A stretch of DNA of 64,000 bases, taken from assembly GCF_026625565.1 (NCBI RefSeq), contig NZ_CP112998.1, forward strand, positions 6,794,501 through 6,858,500. Reading direction: 5' to 3'. The notes under the pieces were generated by a model. It did no database searches. It was not told the origin of the DNA and saw only the letters and a program-made list of their open reading frames with translations. This DNA comes from Dyadobacter pollutisoli. Lineage in GTDB: Bacteria; Bacteroidota; Bacteroidia; Cytophagales; Spirosomataceae. The position numbers and the translations under genes are program-made. Shown here one piece after another: positions 43,852 to 52,196 of the stretch (within the stretch, counting starts at the first letter, position 1; each line of letters opens with the position of its first letter).

Positions 43852-43925
43852 TAACGAAGATGGTAATTAACTGTAAGCTTAATATTTTAAAAGTGCAATA
43901 ATACAAAATTTGACCCGGGGTATCA

Positions 43926-43963
43926 TAAAAATGCCGCCCCGGAACTAGTGTTCCGCGGCGGCA
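43926..43963 (-). terminator. Rho-independent terminator of the PorE-like gene
   Basis: On the minus strand TGCCGCCGCGGAAC pairs with GTTCCGGGGCGGCA with one mismatch, loop ACTA, followed by TTTTTATG. It lies 24 nt beyond the stop of the gene at 43987. Confidence 0.85.
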
Positions 43964-43986
43964 GGAGATGATCTTTGAGAAAAATA

Positions 43987-46011
43987 TCAGTAACTGAGAA
44001 TCGTGAATTCTGTCCTCCTGTTTCGCTGATGCTCTTCTTCTGTTTTCGCATTCGGAACAATGAGTTCTCGTTCCCCATAACCTTTGGCTACCATTCTGTC
44101 GGCGTCTATTCCTTTGGTATTAAGATAAGTAACAGCTGATTCTGCCCTGTTTTGAGACAATGTCATGTTATATGCGTCCGTCGCACGTGCATCTGTATGA
44201 GAACTCAATTCGATCTTCATCGTCGGGTTATCTTTCAGGATCTGAACCAGTTTGTCGAGTTCTATCGCGGCGTCGGATCGGATATTGTATTTATTCAAAT
44301 CATAATAAATGTTTTCCAGAACGAATGTCTTGTTCAATTCCAGCTTGTCCAGTTTGATCGTCACATTGAATGTCGTATCAGTCAATTCTTTGGATAAAAA
44401 GATCGGGGGAATAGAGCGTCCGTTCATTGAGAATGGCTCACGTTTGCTGATATAGCCTTTTCTTTCTACCAGCAATGAGTAAGACTTACCTTCTTCGACG
44501 GGCTGTTTTCCAAATTTACCTTCGGAATTGGACGGCAACTGGGCAATTTGTGTGTCCGAGGTATCTGGTAAAATATGGATAATAGCCGAATCGATCGGGG
44601 TCTGACTTTGTGAGTTTGAAACAACATTACCTCCGAGGAAATACCGGACAACTTTCGGCTTTCCATTAATATAGTTCGGGTTGTTGGGATTAAGAGGATT
44701 ATTGGGATCGTTGTTTTGAGCAACGGTGGTACTGTCAGGCTCCTCAGGTGACGCGAAGTAGTAAATGTCATCATCTCCTTTGCCACCATCACGATTGGAT
44801 GCAAAAAAGCCTTTTTTGAGATTTTGGTAAAATACCAAACCGAAATCATCCTGTGGACTATTAAAAGGCAGTCCCAGGTTTTCAATAGATATTACTCCTT
44901 GGGTACGGGTTGCAGAGAAAAGATCGAGCTTGCCTAATCCCGGATGGCCATCTGAAGCGAAATAGAGTTTTCCTCCTTCGGCTACATATGGAAACATTTC
45001 GTCGCCTGCGGTATTAATGTCCCTGCCCATGTTTACAGGTTTGCTGAAACGTCCCGAGGCGTCCATATTGGTACGGTAAAGGTCTATCCCACCTGCTCCG
45101 CCTGCGCGGTTGGAGGCGAAGTAAAGCGTTTTACCGTCTCGCGAGAAAGCCGGCGAGCCGTCCCATGAAAGAGAATCATTGATAGGCAGAATAGCTGGAA
45201 TGGTCCATTGACCTCCCACATTGCGGCTCATATAAAGATCGACATCGAGTGTGCCTTTCTTTTTACCATTGTTTCCACGGGCAAAAACGAGGGTCTTACC
45301 GTCAGGTGAAAATGCTGGAGAGGCTTCATTGGCATCCCCGGCAAATATTTCCTTGCTGAATAGGACGGGAGTGCCTTGTGTGGTGCCTGCATCTTGCGAG
45401 ATGGATACTTTGTAAAGACCCAACATTGCCTGGCCATTGTTTTTATAGATCTGGTCCTTTTTTGAAGAGGAAAATACCAGCTCGCTGCCTAGGATGGTCG
45501 GCGAAAATTCAGAACCTGCTGTATTAAGCGGGATATCTTTCAGTTCAACCTCCATTTTCTCAGTTTTGAGACGATCTGCAATTCTGAGAATTTCAACTTC
45601 TCGCAATGCTCTTTCCTGCAAATTCTTGGCACCGGCTGTGTCTTTTGCAAAAGCCGCAAATTGAGTGGCTGCTTCTGCATACTGACCATTGGTCTTTAAG
45701 GCATATGCATATTGAAATTTTGCGTCAGGACTAACCAGGCCACCATCCAGCGCTTTTTGATAATAAGGTATAGATTCTTTGAAGCGGTTGGAGAGCCGGT
45801 ATGACTCCGCGATGAGGTAGTTGGTTTTCAAGGGCTCGTAATTCGCCGCGGCAGCTTTCTGAAATCCTTTAATGGCAAGTTCATATTCTCCGTTTGAAAA
45901 TTTCTTTTGCCCGTCCTTGTAAGCTTGCATAGCTGAGTTGCAGCCAGAGAGGTACACACTTATTGTAACCAGACAAAGTATGAGGGTTAAATGACTTCGC
46001 AAAAGTTTCAT
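43987..46011 (-). CDS. PorE-like TPR / PD40-propeller / OmpA-C lipoprotein (T9SS-associated type)
   Basis: The 674-residue protein has a lipobox (YLSGC, about residue 24). TPR repeats occupy residues of about 30-140 (YKDGQKKFSNGEYELAIKGF). A PD40 propeller follows to about residue 420 (ASPAFSPDGKTLVFARG, GSPAFSRDGKTLYFASN, RDGGKGDDDIYYFAS). A carboxypeptidase-regulatory-like domain spans 455-545. An OmpA-type peptidoglycan-binding domain runs 555-674, with SSHTDARATDAYNMTLSQNRAESAVTYL given as separate overlapping parts HTDARATDAYN and LSQNRAESAVTYLNTKG. That order is the one of Porphyromonas PorE, which links the type IX machinery to peptidoglycan. Bacteroidota carry many such paralogs, so a direct T9SS role is inferred, not shown. 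Confidence 0.9.
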   Translation of the reverse strand: MKLLRSHLTLILCLVTISVYLSGCNSAMQAYKDGQKKFSNGEYELAIKGFQKAAAANYEPLKTNYLIAESYRLSNRFKESIPYYQKALDGGLVSPDAKFQYAYALKTNGQYAEAATQFAAFAKDTAGAKNLQERALREVEILRIADRLKTEKMEVELKDIPLNTAGSEFSPTILGSELVFSSSKKDQIYKNNGQAMLGLYKVSISQDAGTTQGTPVLFSKEIFAGDANEASPAFSPDGKTLVFARGNNGKKKGTLDVDLYMSRNVGGQWTIPAILPINDSLSWDGSPAFSRDGKTLYFASNRAGGAGGIDLYRTNMDASGRFSKPVNMGRDINTAGDEMFPYVAEGGKLYFASDGHPGLGKLDLFSATRTQGVISIENLGLPFNSPQDDFGLVFYQNLKKGFFASNRDGGKGDDDIYYFASPEEPDSTTVAQNNDPNNPLNPNNPNYINGKPKVVRYFLGGNVVSNSQSQTPIDSAIIHILPDTSDTQIAQLPSNSEGKFGKQPVEEGKSYSLLVERKGYISKREPFSMNGRSIPPIFLSKELTDTTFNVTIKLDKLELNKTFVLENIYYDLNKYNIRSDAAIELDKLVQILKDNPTMKIELSSHTDARATDAYNMTLSQNRAESAVTYLNTKGIDADRMVAKGYGERELIVPNAKTEEEHQRNRRTEFTILSY

Positions 46012-46281
46012 AATGTAAAGTATAAAATCAAACGATCGACGCGCACAATGGGTTTTTGAAAAGCAATACTAATAAACAACGTTTGGAAATAAAATTCCGG
46101 ATATTATACATGAAGATTTTTATTCAGCCAGTTACTTCGTGTTTTTTTTACCCAAAATTGGCCTCAGGTATGCACCAGCCAATATAACATGAACCATTGT
46201 TCTCAAATATATACCAATAGTTTGTTTTAAACGCTTTTGTAAAAAAATATACTAACAGTTTGTAAATCAATGCGAGTTTCT
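46012..46281. other. Upstream region of the ribosomal cluster
   Basis: About 270 AT-rich bases between the divergent PorE-like gene and the rpsL promoter. No coding frame stands out. An imperfect 17 nt direct repeat near its right end is listed separately; nothing else was recognised. Confidence 0.5.
46209..46263. repeat. Imperfect 17-nt direct repeat upstream of rpsL
   Basis: ATATACCAATAGTTTGT (46209-46225) and ATATACTAACAGTTTGT (46247-46263) match at 15 of 17 positions, 38 nt apart centre to centre. The second copy overlaps the TTTG of the rpsL promoter. It may be a regulator site. Confidence 0.5.
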
Positions 46282-46289
46282 TACTTTTG
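46259..46289 (+). promoter_or_regulatory. Bacteroidota-type promoter of rpsL-rpsG
   Basis: TTTG (46259-46262), 19 nt, then TACTTTTG (46282-46289), matching the consensus TTTG/TAnnTTTG recognised by the primary sigma factor of this phylum. The leader to rpsL is about 70 nt. Confidence 0.85.
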
Positions 46290-46364
46290 CAGTCCGATTT
46301 TTCGGGAAAACTGTTTATATAACAATAGACTGGTAAAGTAACCTAGTCAAAATCAATTTGTTAA

Positions 46365-46778
46365 ATGCCAACTATTTCACAATTAGTCCGTAAAGGTAGA
46401 GAGACCATTACATGGAAATCCAAGTCGCCGGCTTTGGATTCCTGCCCTCAGCGTAGGGGTGTGTGCACCAGGGTGTACACTACAACGCCAAAGAAACCGA
46501 ACTCCGCTCTTCGTAAAGTAGCCCGTGTTCGTCTTTCCAACAACAAAGAGGTGAATGCCTACATCCCAGGAGAAGGCCACAACCTGCAAGAGCACTCGAT
46601 CGTTTTGATCCGCGGTGGTCGTGTGAAAGATTTACCAGGTGTTCGTTACCACATTATTCGTGGTGCATTGGATACCGCTGGTGTTAACGGACGTAAACAA
46701 CGTCGTTCTAAGTATGGTGCTAAGCGTCCAAAACCAGGACAAGTTCAGGCAGCGCCAACAAAAGGTAAGAAAAAATAA
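46365..46778 (+). CDS. rpsL: 30S ribosomal protein S12
   Basis: S12 sits at the 30S decoding centre and affects accuracy. The 137 residues carry TPKKPNSALRKVARV, with Lys at the position mutated in streptomycin resistance (Lys43 in E. coli numbering), and GGRVKDLPGVRYH with Lys88, so the streptomycin-sensitive form is expected. The C-terminus is extended by about 13 basic residues relative to E. coli. First gene of the str cluster. Confidence 0.98.
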   Translation: MPTISQLVRKGRETITWKSKSPALDSCPQRRGVCTRVYTTTPKKPNSALRKVARVRLSNNKEVNAYIPGEGHNLQEHSIVLIRGGRVKDLPGVRYHIIRGALDTAGVNGRKQRRSKYGAKRPKPGQVQAAPTKGKKK

Positions 46779-46895
46779 AAAGTAACTCTCTCTGCTTTTA
46801 TTAAGTAATTAATCTGATAAAAGGGAAGTAATCCGGGTTTTGTTCCGGGTGAATAAGTTGCAAAACGAAACCTCGTGTAAAAAAATTAAGACAAA

Positions 46896-47363
46896 ATGAG
46901 AAAGTCGAAACCAAAGAAAAGATATATCCTTCCTGATCCGAAGTTCAGGGATGTTCAGGTGACCAAGTTTGTTAACAACCTGATGTTCGAAGGAAAGAAG
47001 AGCATTGCATTTACCATTTTCTACGATGCTTTGGCATTAGTTGAGAAAAAGACCAGCGAAAACGGTCTTGAAACATGGAAAAAAGCATTGAACAATGTAA
47101 CTCCATCTGTTGAAGTAAAAAGCCGCCGTGTAGGTGGTGCTACTTTTCAGGTTCCAACCGAAGTTCGTCCTGAGCGTAAGCAATCATTGGGGATGAAATG
47201 GTTGATCAACTACTCCCGTAAACGCGGAGAAAAAACAATGGTTGACCGTTTGGCAGGTGAAATTATCGCCGCTGCAAAAGGTGAAGGAGCTGCTGTAAAA
47301 AAGAAAGACGATACGCACCGTATGGCAGATGCCAACAAGGCGTTCTCACACTTCAGGTTCTAG
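46896..47363 (+). CDS. rpsG: 30S ribosomal protein S7
   Basis: S7 organises the 3' domain of 16S rRNA and contacts the E-site tRNA. The 155 residues start MRKSKPKKRYILPDPKF and include ALNNVTPSVEVKSRRVGGATFQVP, matching Bacteroidota S7 (shorter than E. coli's 177-178). It follows rpsL by 117 nt and is followed by a terminator instead of running straight into fusA. Confidence 0.98.
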   Translation: MRKSKPKKRYILPDPKFRDVQVTKFVNNLMFEGKKSIAFTIFYDALALVEKKTSENGLETWKKALNNVTPSVEVKSRRVGGATFQVPTEVRPERKQSLGMKWLINYSRKRGEKTMVDRLAGEIIAAAKGEGAAVKKKDDTHRMADANKAFSHFRF

Positions 47364-47385
47364 GGAGTCCGAAGTTAATAATATC

Positions 47386-47420
47386 AAGCCGGATGCTGCA
47401 TTTGCAGTATCCGGCTTTTT
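47386..47420 (+). terminator. Rho-independent terminator after rpsG
   Basis: AAGCCGGATGCTGCA pairs with TGCAGTATCCGGCTT (one G-U), followed by TTT and GTTTG. It would end transcription from the rpsL promoter before the inserted lipoprotein gene. Confidence 0.9.
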
Positions 47421-47521
47421 GTTTGTAACTGAAAGTTGATATCTTTTGCTTATGACTGGCAAATTGAATAATTTTCAACCACTTACATAGCTACTCATTA
47501 ACAAACCGGTCATCTGTTATT

Positions 47522-48529
47522 ATGCGAATTCTTTATCTTTTTCTACTATGTCTTTCCACTCTATTTTTGGCCTGTAAAAAGGATAAGAAGGAGGTTGATC
47601 CAGTTGTTGTCGCTCCTGAGAGAGCATACACAGATACTTCCAAAATTGCATTGTCTTCCAACTTCGAGTCGTACCTTATCAAACAGAAGATAGATCCGGT
47701 TGCTGTACCGGACGGATTTGTTTTGTATCGGGACATTAAAGAAGTTGATACTTTGATCATAAGTGAGCCGATTGGGGTAAGTACTTCGTTGAAAGGGATT
47801 GACGGGTTTACAAACCTCCGGTATTTTAGCAGTAAGGGCTTGACGGTTGATACATTAGACTTTAGCCAGAATAAAAAGCTTCAATATTTTGACTATCAGC
47901 CTGCCGCTCATTGTATGTTTTGCACTACTCTTAGTGTATTAAACTTTGGAAAAGTTAATAGTCTAAGACATTTGAGGCTGGAAAGTAGTCAGGTAAAGTC
48001 CTTTAACATCGGTGACCTTAAGTTGCTTAACTCGTTGCAATTGATTACCAACTTTGGGATACGAAGTCTTGATGTTTCTGGTTGTAAAGAATTGAAAATG
48101 ATTACAACCATGGGTGCATTGTCGAACTTGACATTAGGAGATCATCCAAAATTGGAGATCATGAAATGCGGTAAAGAGCTTCATGGAGCGAAAATAAGTA
48201 AGTATCCTGCTCTGAGGATTCTTCATGTGTATTGTGATGGAGTGGTTGACCTCGATTTTAGTAAACACACTGAACTAGAGGAGGCTCATATTATAGATCC
48301 CAATAAATTGTCAATTGACTTAACTAAAGCGGTAAAATTAAAACGGGTGATGGTGGATGGGCAGACCAACTGGACCCAAATCGCTATTGATCTTAGTCAA
48401 AACAAGGAATTAAAAGAATGCTATCTTTTTGCCACCAACATTAAAACCATTTGTGTTAGCTCTATGTCCATGGTCAGTACAGTGGATTGGAAACGGGATA
48501 GTACAGCTGAATTTAAGGTGTGCCACTGA
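47522..48529 (+). CDS. Leucine-rich-repeat-like lipoprotein inserted between rpsG and fusA
   Basis: The 335-residue protein has a lipoprotein signal (MRILYLFLLCLSTLFLAC, Cys18) and a linker of about 40 residues. The body is made of irregular LRR-like repeats of about 20-25 residues (LRYFSSKGLTVDTLDFSQN, LRHLRLESSQVKSFNIGDL, IRSLDVSGCKELKMI, LEEAHIIDPNKLSIDLT). I do not recognise the family closely. It is probably membrane-anchored on the cell surface or in the periplasm. It is unrelated to translation and breaks the usual rpsL-rpsG-fusA unit; the flanking terminator and the fusA promoter insulate it. Its base composition is more AT-rich than most non-ribosomal genes here. Confidence 0.82.
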   Translation: MRILYLFLLCLSTLFLACKKDKKEVDPVVVAPERAYTDTSKIALSSNFESYLIKQKIDPVAVPDGFVLYRDIKEVDTLIISEPIGVSTSLKGIDGFTNLRYFSSKGLTVDTLDFSQNKKLQYFDYQPAAHCMFCTTLSVLNFGKVNSLRHLRLESSQVKSFNIGDLKLLNSLQLITNFGIRSLDVSGCKELKMITTMGALSNLTLGDHPKLEIMKCGKELHGAKISKYPALRILHVYCDGVVDLDFSKHTELEEAHIIDPNKLSIDLTKAVKLKRVMVDGQTNWTQIAIDLSQNKELKECYLFATNIKTICVSSMSMVSTVDWKRDSTAEFKVCH

Positions 48530-48588
48530 GTCATCTGTAAATTTTGTCATCTGTTTTTGAATTAAATAAAAAATTAACCTCCTCATAA

Positions 48589-48619
48589 TTGTTTTTATAA
48601 TCAACAATTTATACTTTTG
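48589..48619 (+). promoter_or_regulatory. Bacteroidota-type promoter of fusA
   Basis: TTG (48589-48591), 20 nt, then TACTTTTG (48612-48619). The leader to fusA is about 100 nt. It lies after the inserted lipoprotein gene. Confidence 0.8.
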
Positions 48620-48723
48620 CGCTCTGAATTTTTGGAAGCACTGTGTTTTGTAGTCTTCAAAAAGTTCAAAATGCTTCGGATTGAATTGCACATCGAATAT
48701 AAAATAACACATCACCATCTGTC

Positions 48724-50844
48724 ATGGCACGTGATCTAAGATTAACAAGAAACATTGGTATTGCTGCGCACATTGATGCAGGTAAGACAACCACAACGGA
48801 GCGTATCCTTTATTACGCAGGGGTAAGCCACAAAATTGGAGAAGTACATGATGGTGCTGCTACAATGGACTGGATGGAGCAGGAGCAAGAGCGTGGTATT
48901 ACAATTACGTCAGCTGCTACAACTGTTGATTGGAACTACCGTGGTGAGAAATATCATATTAACATTATCGATACACCGGGGCACGTTGACTTTACAGTTG
49001 AAGTAAATCGCTCACTTCGTGTATTGGATGGTCTTGTATTCCTTTTTAGTGCGGTTGATGGTGTTGAGCCTCAATCTGAAACTAACTGGCGTCTGGCTAA
49101 CAATTACAACGTTGCGCGTATCGGTTTCGTAAATAAAATGGACCGTTCCGGTGCAGACTTTTTGAAAGTTTGTACACAGGTTAAAGAAATGCTTGGAAGC
49201 TACGCTGTTCCTCTTCAATTGCCGATTGGTGCTGAAGATTCTTTCAGGGGTGTAGTCGACTTGGTAAACTTCCGTGGCATCGAATGGAATGAAGAAGATA
49301 AAGGGATGACTTTCAGGGAAGTTCCTATTCCTGATGATATGCTTGAGGAAGCAACTGAATGGAGAGAAAAATTACTTGAAGCTGTTGCCGAATTCGACGA
49401 CACTTTAATGGAAAAATACTTTGAAGATCCAACTTCAATTTCAGAAGACGAAATTCTTGCGGCTTTACGTGCAGCAACGATCAGCATGAAAATCGTTCCT
49501 ATGGTTTGCGGTTCTTCATTCAAAAACAAAGGTGTTCAAACGATGCTTGATTACGTGATGGCTATTTTGCCTTCACCTCAGGATCGCGAAAGCATTATAG
49601 GGACTGATCCGCGTACGGGGCTTGAAATTTCACGTCAACCAACGGATTCTGATCCTTTCTGTGCATTAGCATTTAAGATTGCAACTGACCCTTATGTAGG
49701 ACGTCTTTGTTTTATTCGCTCCTACTCAGGATACCTTGATTCGGGTTCTTACATCTTGAACAACCGTTCAGGAAACAAGGAGCGTATCTCTCGTATTTTC
49801 CAAATGCATGCTAACAAGCAAAATCAAATTGATCGTCTTGAAGCGGGTGATATTGGAGCGGTTGTAGGTTTCAAGGATATTAAGACTGGTGATACATTAT
49901 CTGATGAAAAGAATCCAATTATTCTTGAATCAATGGTGTTCCCTGAGCCGGTAATCGGTTATGCTATCGAGCCTAAGAAAGCGGCTGACAGCGATAACTT
50001 CTCTAAGGCTATTACTAAATTGATCGAGGAAGATCCTACGTTGCAAGTTGAAAGTAACGAAGAAACCGGACAGACGATCATTAAAGGAATGGGTGAGCTT
50101 CACCTTGAAATCATCATCGATCGTATGCGTCGTGAGTTCAAAGTGGAAGTAAACCAAGGTGCTCCTCAGGTAGCTTACAAAGAGATTCTTACTAAGAATT
50201 TTGAACACCGTGAAGTTTACAAGAAGCAAACAGGTGGTCGCGGTAAGTTTGCCGATATCGTATTCGAAATCGGACCACGTGACGATAACGAAGAAGGCAA
50301 AGAACCAAAAACAGGTTTGCAGTTTGTTAACCAGATCGTAGGTGGTACTATTCCTCGTGAATTTATCGCTCCGATACAAAAAGGTTTTGAAGCTTCTATG
50401 TCAAATGGTGCTCTTGCAGGATATCCTTTGGATTCAATGAGAGTGCGTTTGTTCCACGGTTCATTCCACGATGTCGATTCAGATGCACTATCCTTCGAAT
50501 TGGCGGCTAAAATTGGGTTCAAAGAAGCTGCACGTCATGCGGGTTCTAAATTGATGGAGCCGATTATGCACGTAGAAGTGCTTACACCTGATGAGTACAC
50601 AGGACCTATCACAGGTGACCTTAACCGTCGTCGTGGTTTGATGAGAGGTATGGATTCACGTAATGGAGCGCAGGTTATCAAATGTGATGTTCCGTTGTCT
50701 GAACTTTTCGGATATGTAACAGATCTTCGTACAATGTCATCCGGACGCGCTACTGCTTCTTTGACATTTGCATACTACGAAATCGTTCCAAACAATATCG
50801 CAGAACAGGTAATTGAAAAAGCGAAAGGCTTAGTTAAAGCATAA
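48724..50844 (+). CDS. fusA: Translation elongation factor G
   Basis: EF-G is the GTPase that drives translocation after each peptide bond. The 706 residues have the G1 loop AHIDAGKTTTTERIL, switch II DTPGHVDF, G4 NKMD, and domain IV/V segments such as ETGQTIIKGMGELHLEI and GGRGKFADIVFEIGPRD. All five domains are present at standard length. It is set apart from rpsG by the inserted lipoprotein gene and from rpsJ by a terminator-like hairpin. Confidence 0.98.
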   Translation: MARDLRLTRNIGIAAHIDAGKTTTTERILYYAGVSHKIGEVHDGAATMDWMEQEQERGITITSAATTVDWNYRGEKYHINIIDTPGHVDFTVEVNRSLRVLDGLVFLFSAVDGVEPQSETNWRLANNYNVARIGFVNKMDRSGADFLKVCTQVKEMLGSYAVPLQLPIGAEDSFRGVVDLVNFRGIEWNEEDKGMTFREVPIPDDMLEEATEWREKLLEAVAEFDDTLMEKYFEDPTSISEDEILAALRAATISMKIVPMVCGSSFKNKGVQTMLDYVMAILPSPQDRESIIGTDPRTGLEISRQPTDSDPFCALAFKIATDPYVGRLCFIRSYSGYLDSGSYILNNRSGNKERISRIFQMHANKQNQIDRLEAGDIGAVVGFKDIKTGDTLSDEKNPIILESMVFPEPVIGYAIEPKKAADSDNFSKAITKLIEEDPTLQVESNEETGQTIIKGMGELHLEIIIDRMRREFKVEVNQGAPQVAYKEILTKNFEHREVYKKQTGGRGKFADIVFEIGPRDDNEEGKEPKTGLQFVNQIVGGTIPREFIAPIQKGFEASMSNGALAGYPLDSMRVRLFHGSFHDVDSDALSFELAAKIGFKEAARHAGSKLMEPIMHVEVLTPDEYTGPITGDLNRRRGLMRGMDSRNGAQVIKCDVPLSELFGYVTDLRTMSSGRATASLTFAYYEIVPNNIAEQVIEKAKGLVKA

Positions 50845-50849
50845 AACAT

Positions 50850-50886
50850 TGGTGTGTGTTATTCAGTTAACACACACCATTTTATT
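50850..50886 (+). terminator. Terminator-like hairpin after fusA
   Basis: TGGTGTGTGTTA (50850-50861) pairs perfectly with TAACACACACCA (50868-50879), loop of six, followed by TTTTATTT. It should end or attenuate the fusA transcript before rpsJ. Confidence 0.75.
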
Positions 50887-50899
50887 TATAAATATTAAG

Positions 50900-50927
50900 C
50901 AAGTGAAGTAAATGGTTCTTTCACTTG
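50900..50927 (+). other. Second hairpin in the fusA-rpsJ spacer
   Basis: CAAGTGAA (50900-50907) pairs with TTCACTTG (50920-50927) around a 12-base loop, without a T-run. Possible leader structure of rpsJ; no promoter motif was recognised in this spacer. Confidence 0.4.
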
Positions 50928-50985
50928 TGGATTGTCGGAACAAGTTTCGTTCAAGTATTCTCAGAACCGGAAATAATAAAGAAAG

Positions 50986-51291
50986 ATGAATCAAAAAATT
51001 CGTATCAAACTAAGGTCGTTTGACCACAATCTGGTTGACAAGTCAGCTGAGAAGATTGTAAAAGCAGTAAAGGCTACAGGAGCGGTTGTAAGTGGCCCAA
51101 TTCCTTTGCCAACAAAGACAGAGAAGTTTACTGTTCTTCGTTCTCCACACGTTAACAAGAAGTCAAGAGAACAATTCCAGCTTTGTACTTACAAACGTTT
51201 GGTTGATATCTTCTCTACTAGCGCAAAAACAGTTGATGCCCTGATGAAACTTGAATTGCCAAGCGGGGTTGACGTAGAGATTAAAGTGTAG
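50986..51291 (+). CDS. rpsJ: 30S ribosomal protein S10
   Basis: S10 binds the 30S head and also serves as NusE in antitermination with NusB. The 101 residues start MNQKIRIKLRSFDHNLVD and include GPIPLPTKTEKFTVLRSPHVNKKSREQF, with the loop that enters the ribosome core. Standard length. The gene is flanked by terminator-like hairpins on both sides, so its expression may be separate from rplC and the rest. Confidence 0.97.
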   Translation: MNQKIRIKLRSFDHNLVDKSAEKIVKAVKATGAVVSGPIPLPTKTEKFTVLRSPHVNKKSREQFQLCTYKRLVDIFSTSAKTVDALMKLELPSGVDVEIKV

Positions 51292-51354
51292 TTTAAGCGA
51301 CTTATTTGATTAAGTCAAGAATATAAATTGGATGAAGGTCCGGTCTCCGGAAAC

Positions 51355-51456
51355 CACATCTGAGCTCAGAAGAAACAAAAGAAGTACTTTCTTAACGGGA
51401 AGCTTTCAGGTTTCGGAAAACGGAGGTCAGATGTGTTCAACATCTGACCTTTTTTG
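51355..51456 (+). promoter_or_regulatory. Possible attenuator-like leader between rpsJ and rplC
   Basis: The terminator stem AGGTCAGATG/CATCTGACCT (51424-51433 and 51441-51450, followed by TTTTTT) shares its left arm with an upstream segment. CACATCTGA (51355-51363) can pair nine bases with TCAGATGTG (51427-51435). The two pairings are mutually exclusive, which is the layout of an attenuator. No regulating ligand or ribosomal protein is identified, and chance complementarity is possible. Confidence 0.4.
51424..51456 (+). terminator. Rho-independent terminator upstream of rplC
   Basis: Ten perfectly paired bases (AGGTCAGATG with CATCTGACCT), loop TGTTCAA, then six T. It is placed 130 nt after rpsJ and 115 nt before rplC. 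Confidence 0.8.
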
Positions 51457-51511
51457 CTGATAATCAGCGAGAAATATTTTAATACTGCTAGGATACTAAA
51501 AATTGATTTTT

Positions 51512-51519
51512 TACCTTTG
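51512..51519 (+). promoter_or_regulatory. Promoter -7 element of rplC
   Basis: TACCTTTG matches TAnnTTTG, 51 nt before the rplC start and after the terminator. No obvious TTTG was found at the usual upstream spacing, so this half only is supported. Confidence 0.6.
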
Positions 51520-51570
51520 CAGTCCGTTTTAAAGAATAAGGGTTTTACCTGCTAATTTTAATTTCAAAAC

Positions 51571-52191
51571 ATGTCTGGTTTAATAGGTAAGAAAATCGGA
51601 ATGACTAGTTTGTACAATGCTGACGGGCAGGCTCTGGCATGTACTGTGATCCAAGCTGGTCCTTGTGTTGTTACACAAGTTAGGTCCGAAGAAAAGGATG
51701 GCTATAAAGCTATCCAACTAGGTTTTGGAGAGAAGAAAGAGAAAAGCTCTTCACAGCCTATGATTGGTCACTTCAAAAAAGCCAACACAACTCCCAAGCA
51801 AAAATTGGTTGAGTTTAAGGAATTCGAAGTGGAGCATGAACTTGGAACTTCATTATCCGTACAGGATATCTTTGAAGAAGGTGAGTTTGTTGACGTTGTT
51901 GGATCTGCCAAAGGCCGCGGTTTTCAGGGTGTTGTAAAACGCCATGGTTTCGCCGGGGTAGGAGGTCAGACTCACGGTCAGCACAACAGAGCCCGCCACC
52001 CAGGTTCGATTGGTGCCTGTTCATTCCCATCACGCGTATTTAAAGGCATTCGTATGGGTGGACGCATGGGTAACAATCGTGTAAAAATTCAGAATTTACG
52101 TATTCTGAAAGTGATACCTGAGCAAAACCTTTTGGTTGTAAGTGGCTCTGTACCGGGTTCAAAGAATTCATTTCTAATCATTGAGAAATAG
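51571..52191 (+). CDS. rplC: 50S ribosomal protein L3
   Basis: L3 helps start 50S assembly near the peptidyl-transferase region. The 206 residues start MSGLIGKKIGMTSLYNADG and include VVKRHGFAGVGGQTHGQHNR and the basic finger. Standard length. It follows its own promoter and heads the S10-type gene run here; rplD follows after 5 nt. Confidence 0.98.
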   Translation: MSGLIGKKIGMTSLYNADGQALACTVIQAGPCVVTQVRSEEKDGYKAIQLGFGEKKEKSSSQPMIGHFKKANTTPKQKLVEFKEFEVEHELGTSLSVQDIFEEGEFVDVVGSAKGRGFQGVVKRHGFAGVGGQTHGQHNRARHPGSIGACSFPSRVFKGIRMGGRMGNNRVKIQNLRILKVIPEQNLLVVSGSVPGSKNSFLIIEK

Positions 52192-52196
52192 TACCA

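Noticed and set aside
46805..46860. CCGGG ... CCGGG pair between rpsL and rpsG
   Set aside because: The two copies are direct, not inverted, so no hairpin or terminator results.
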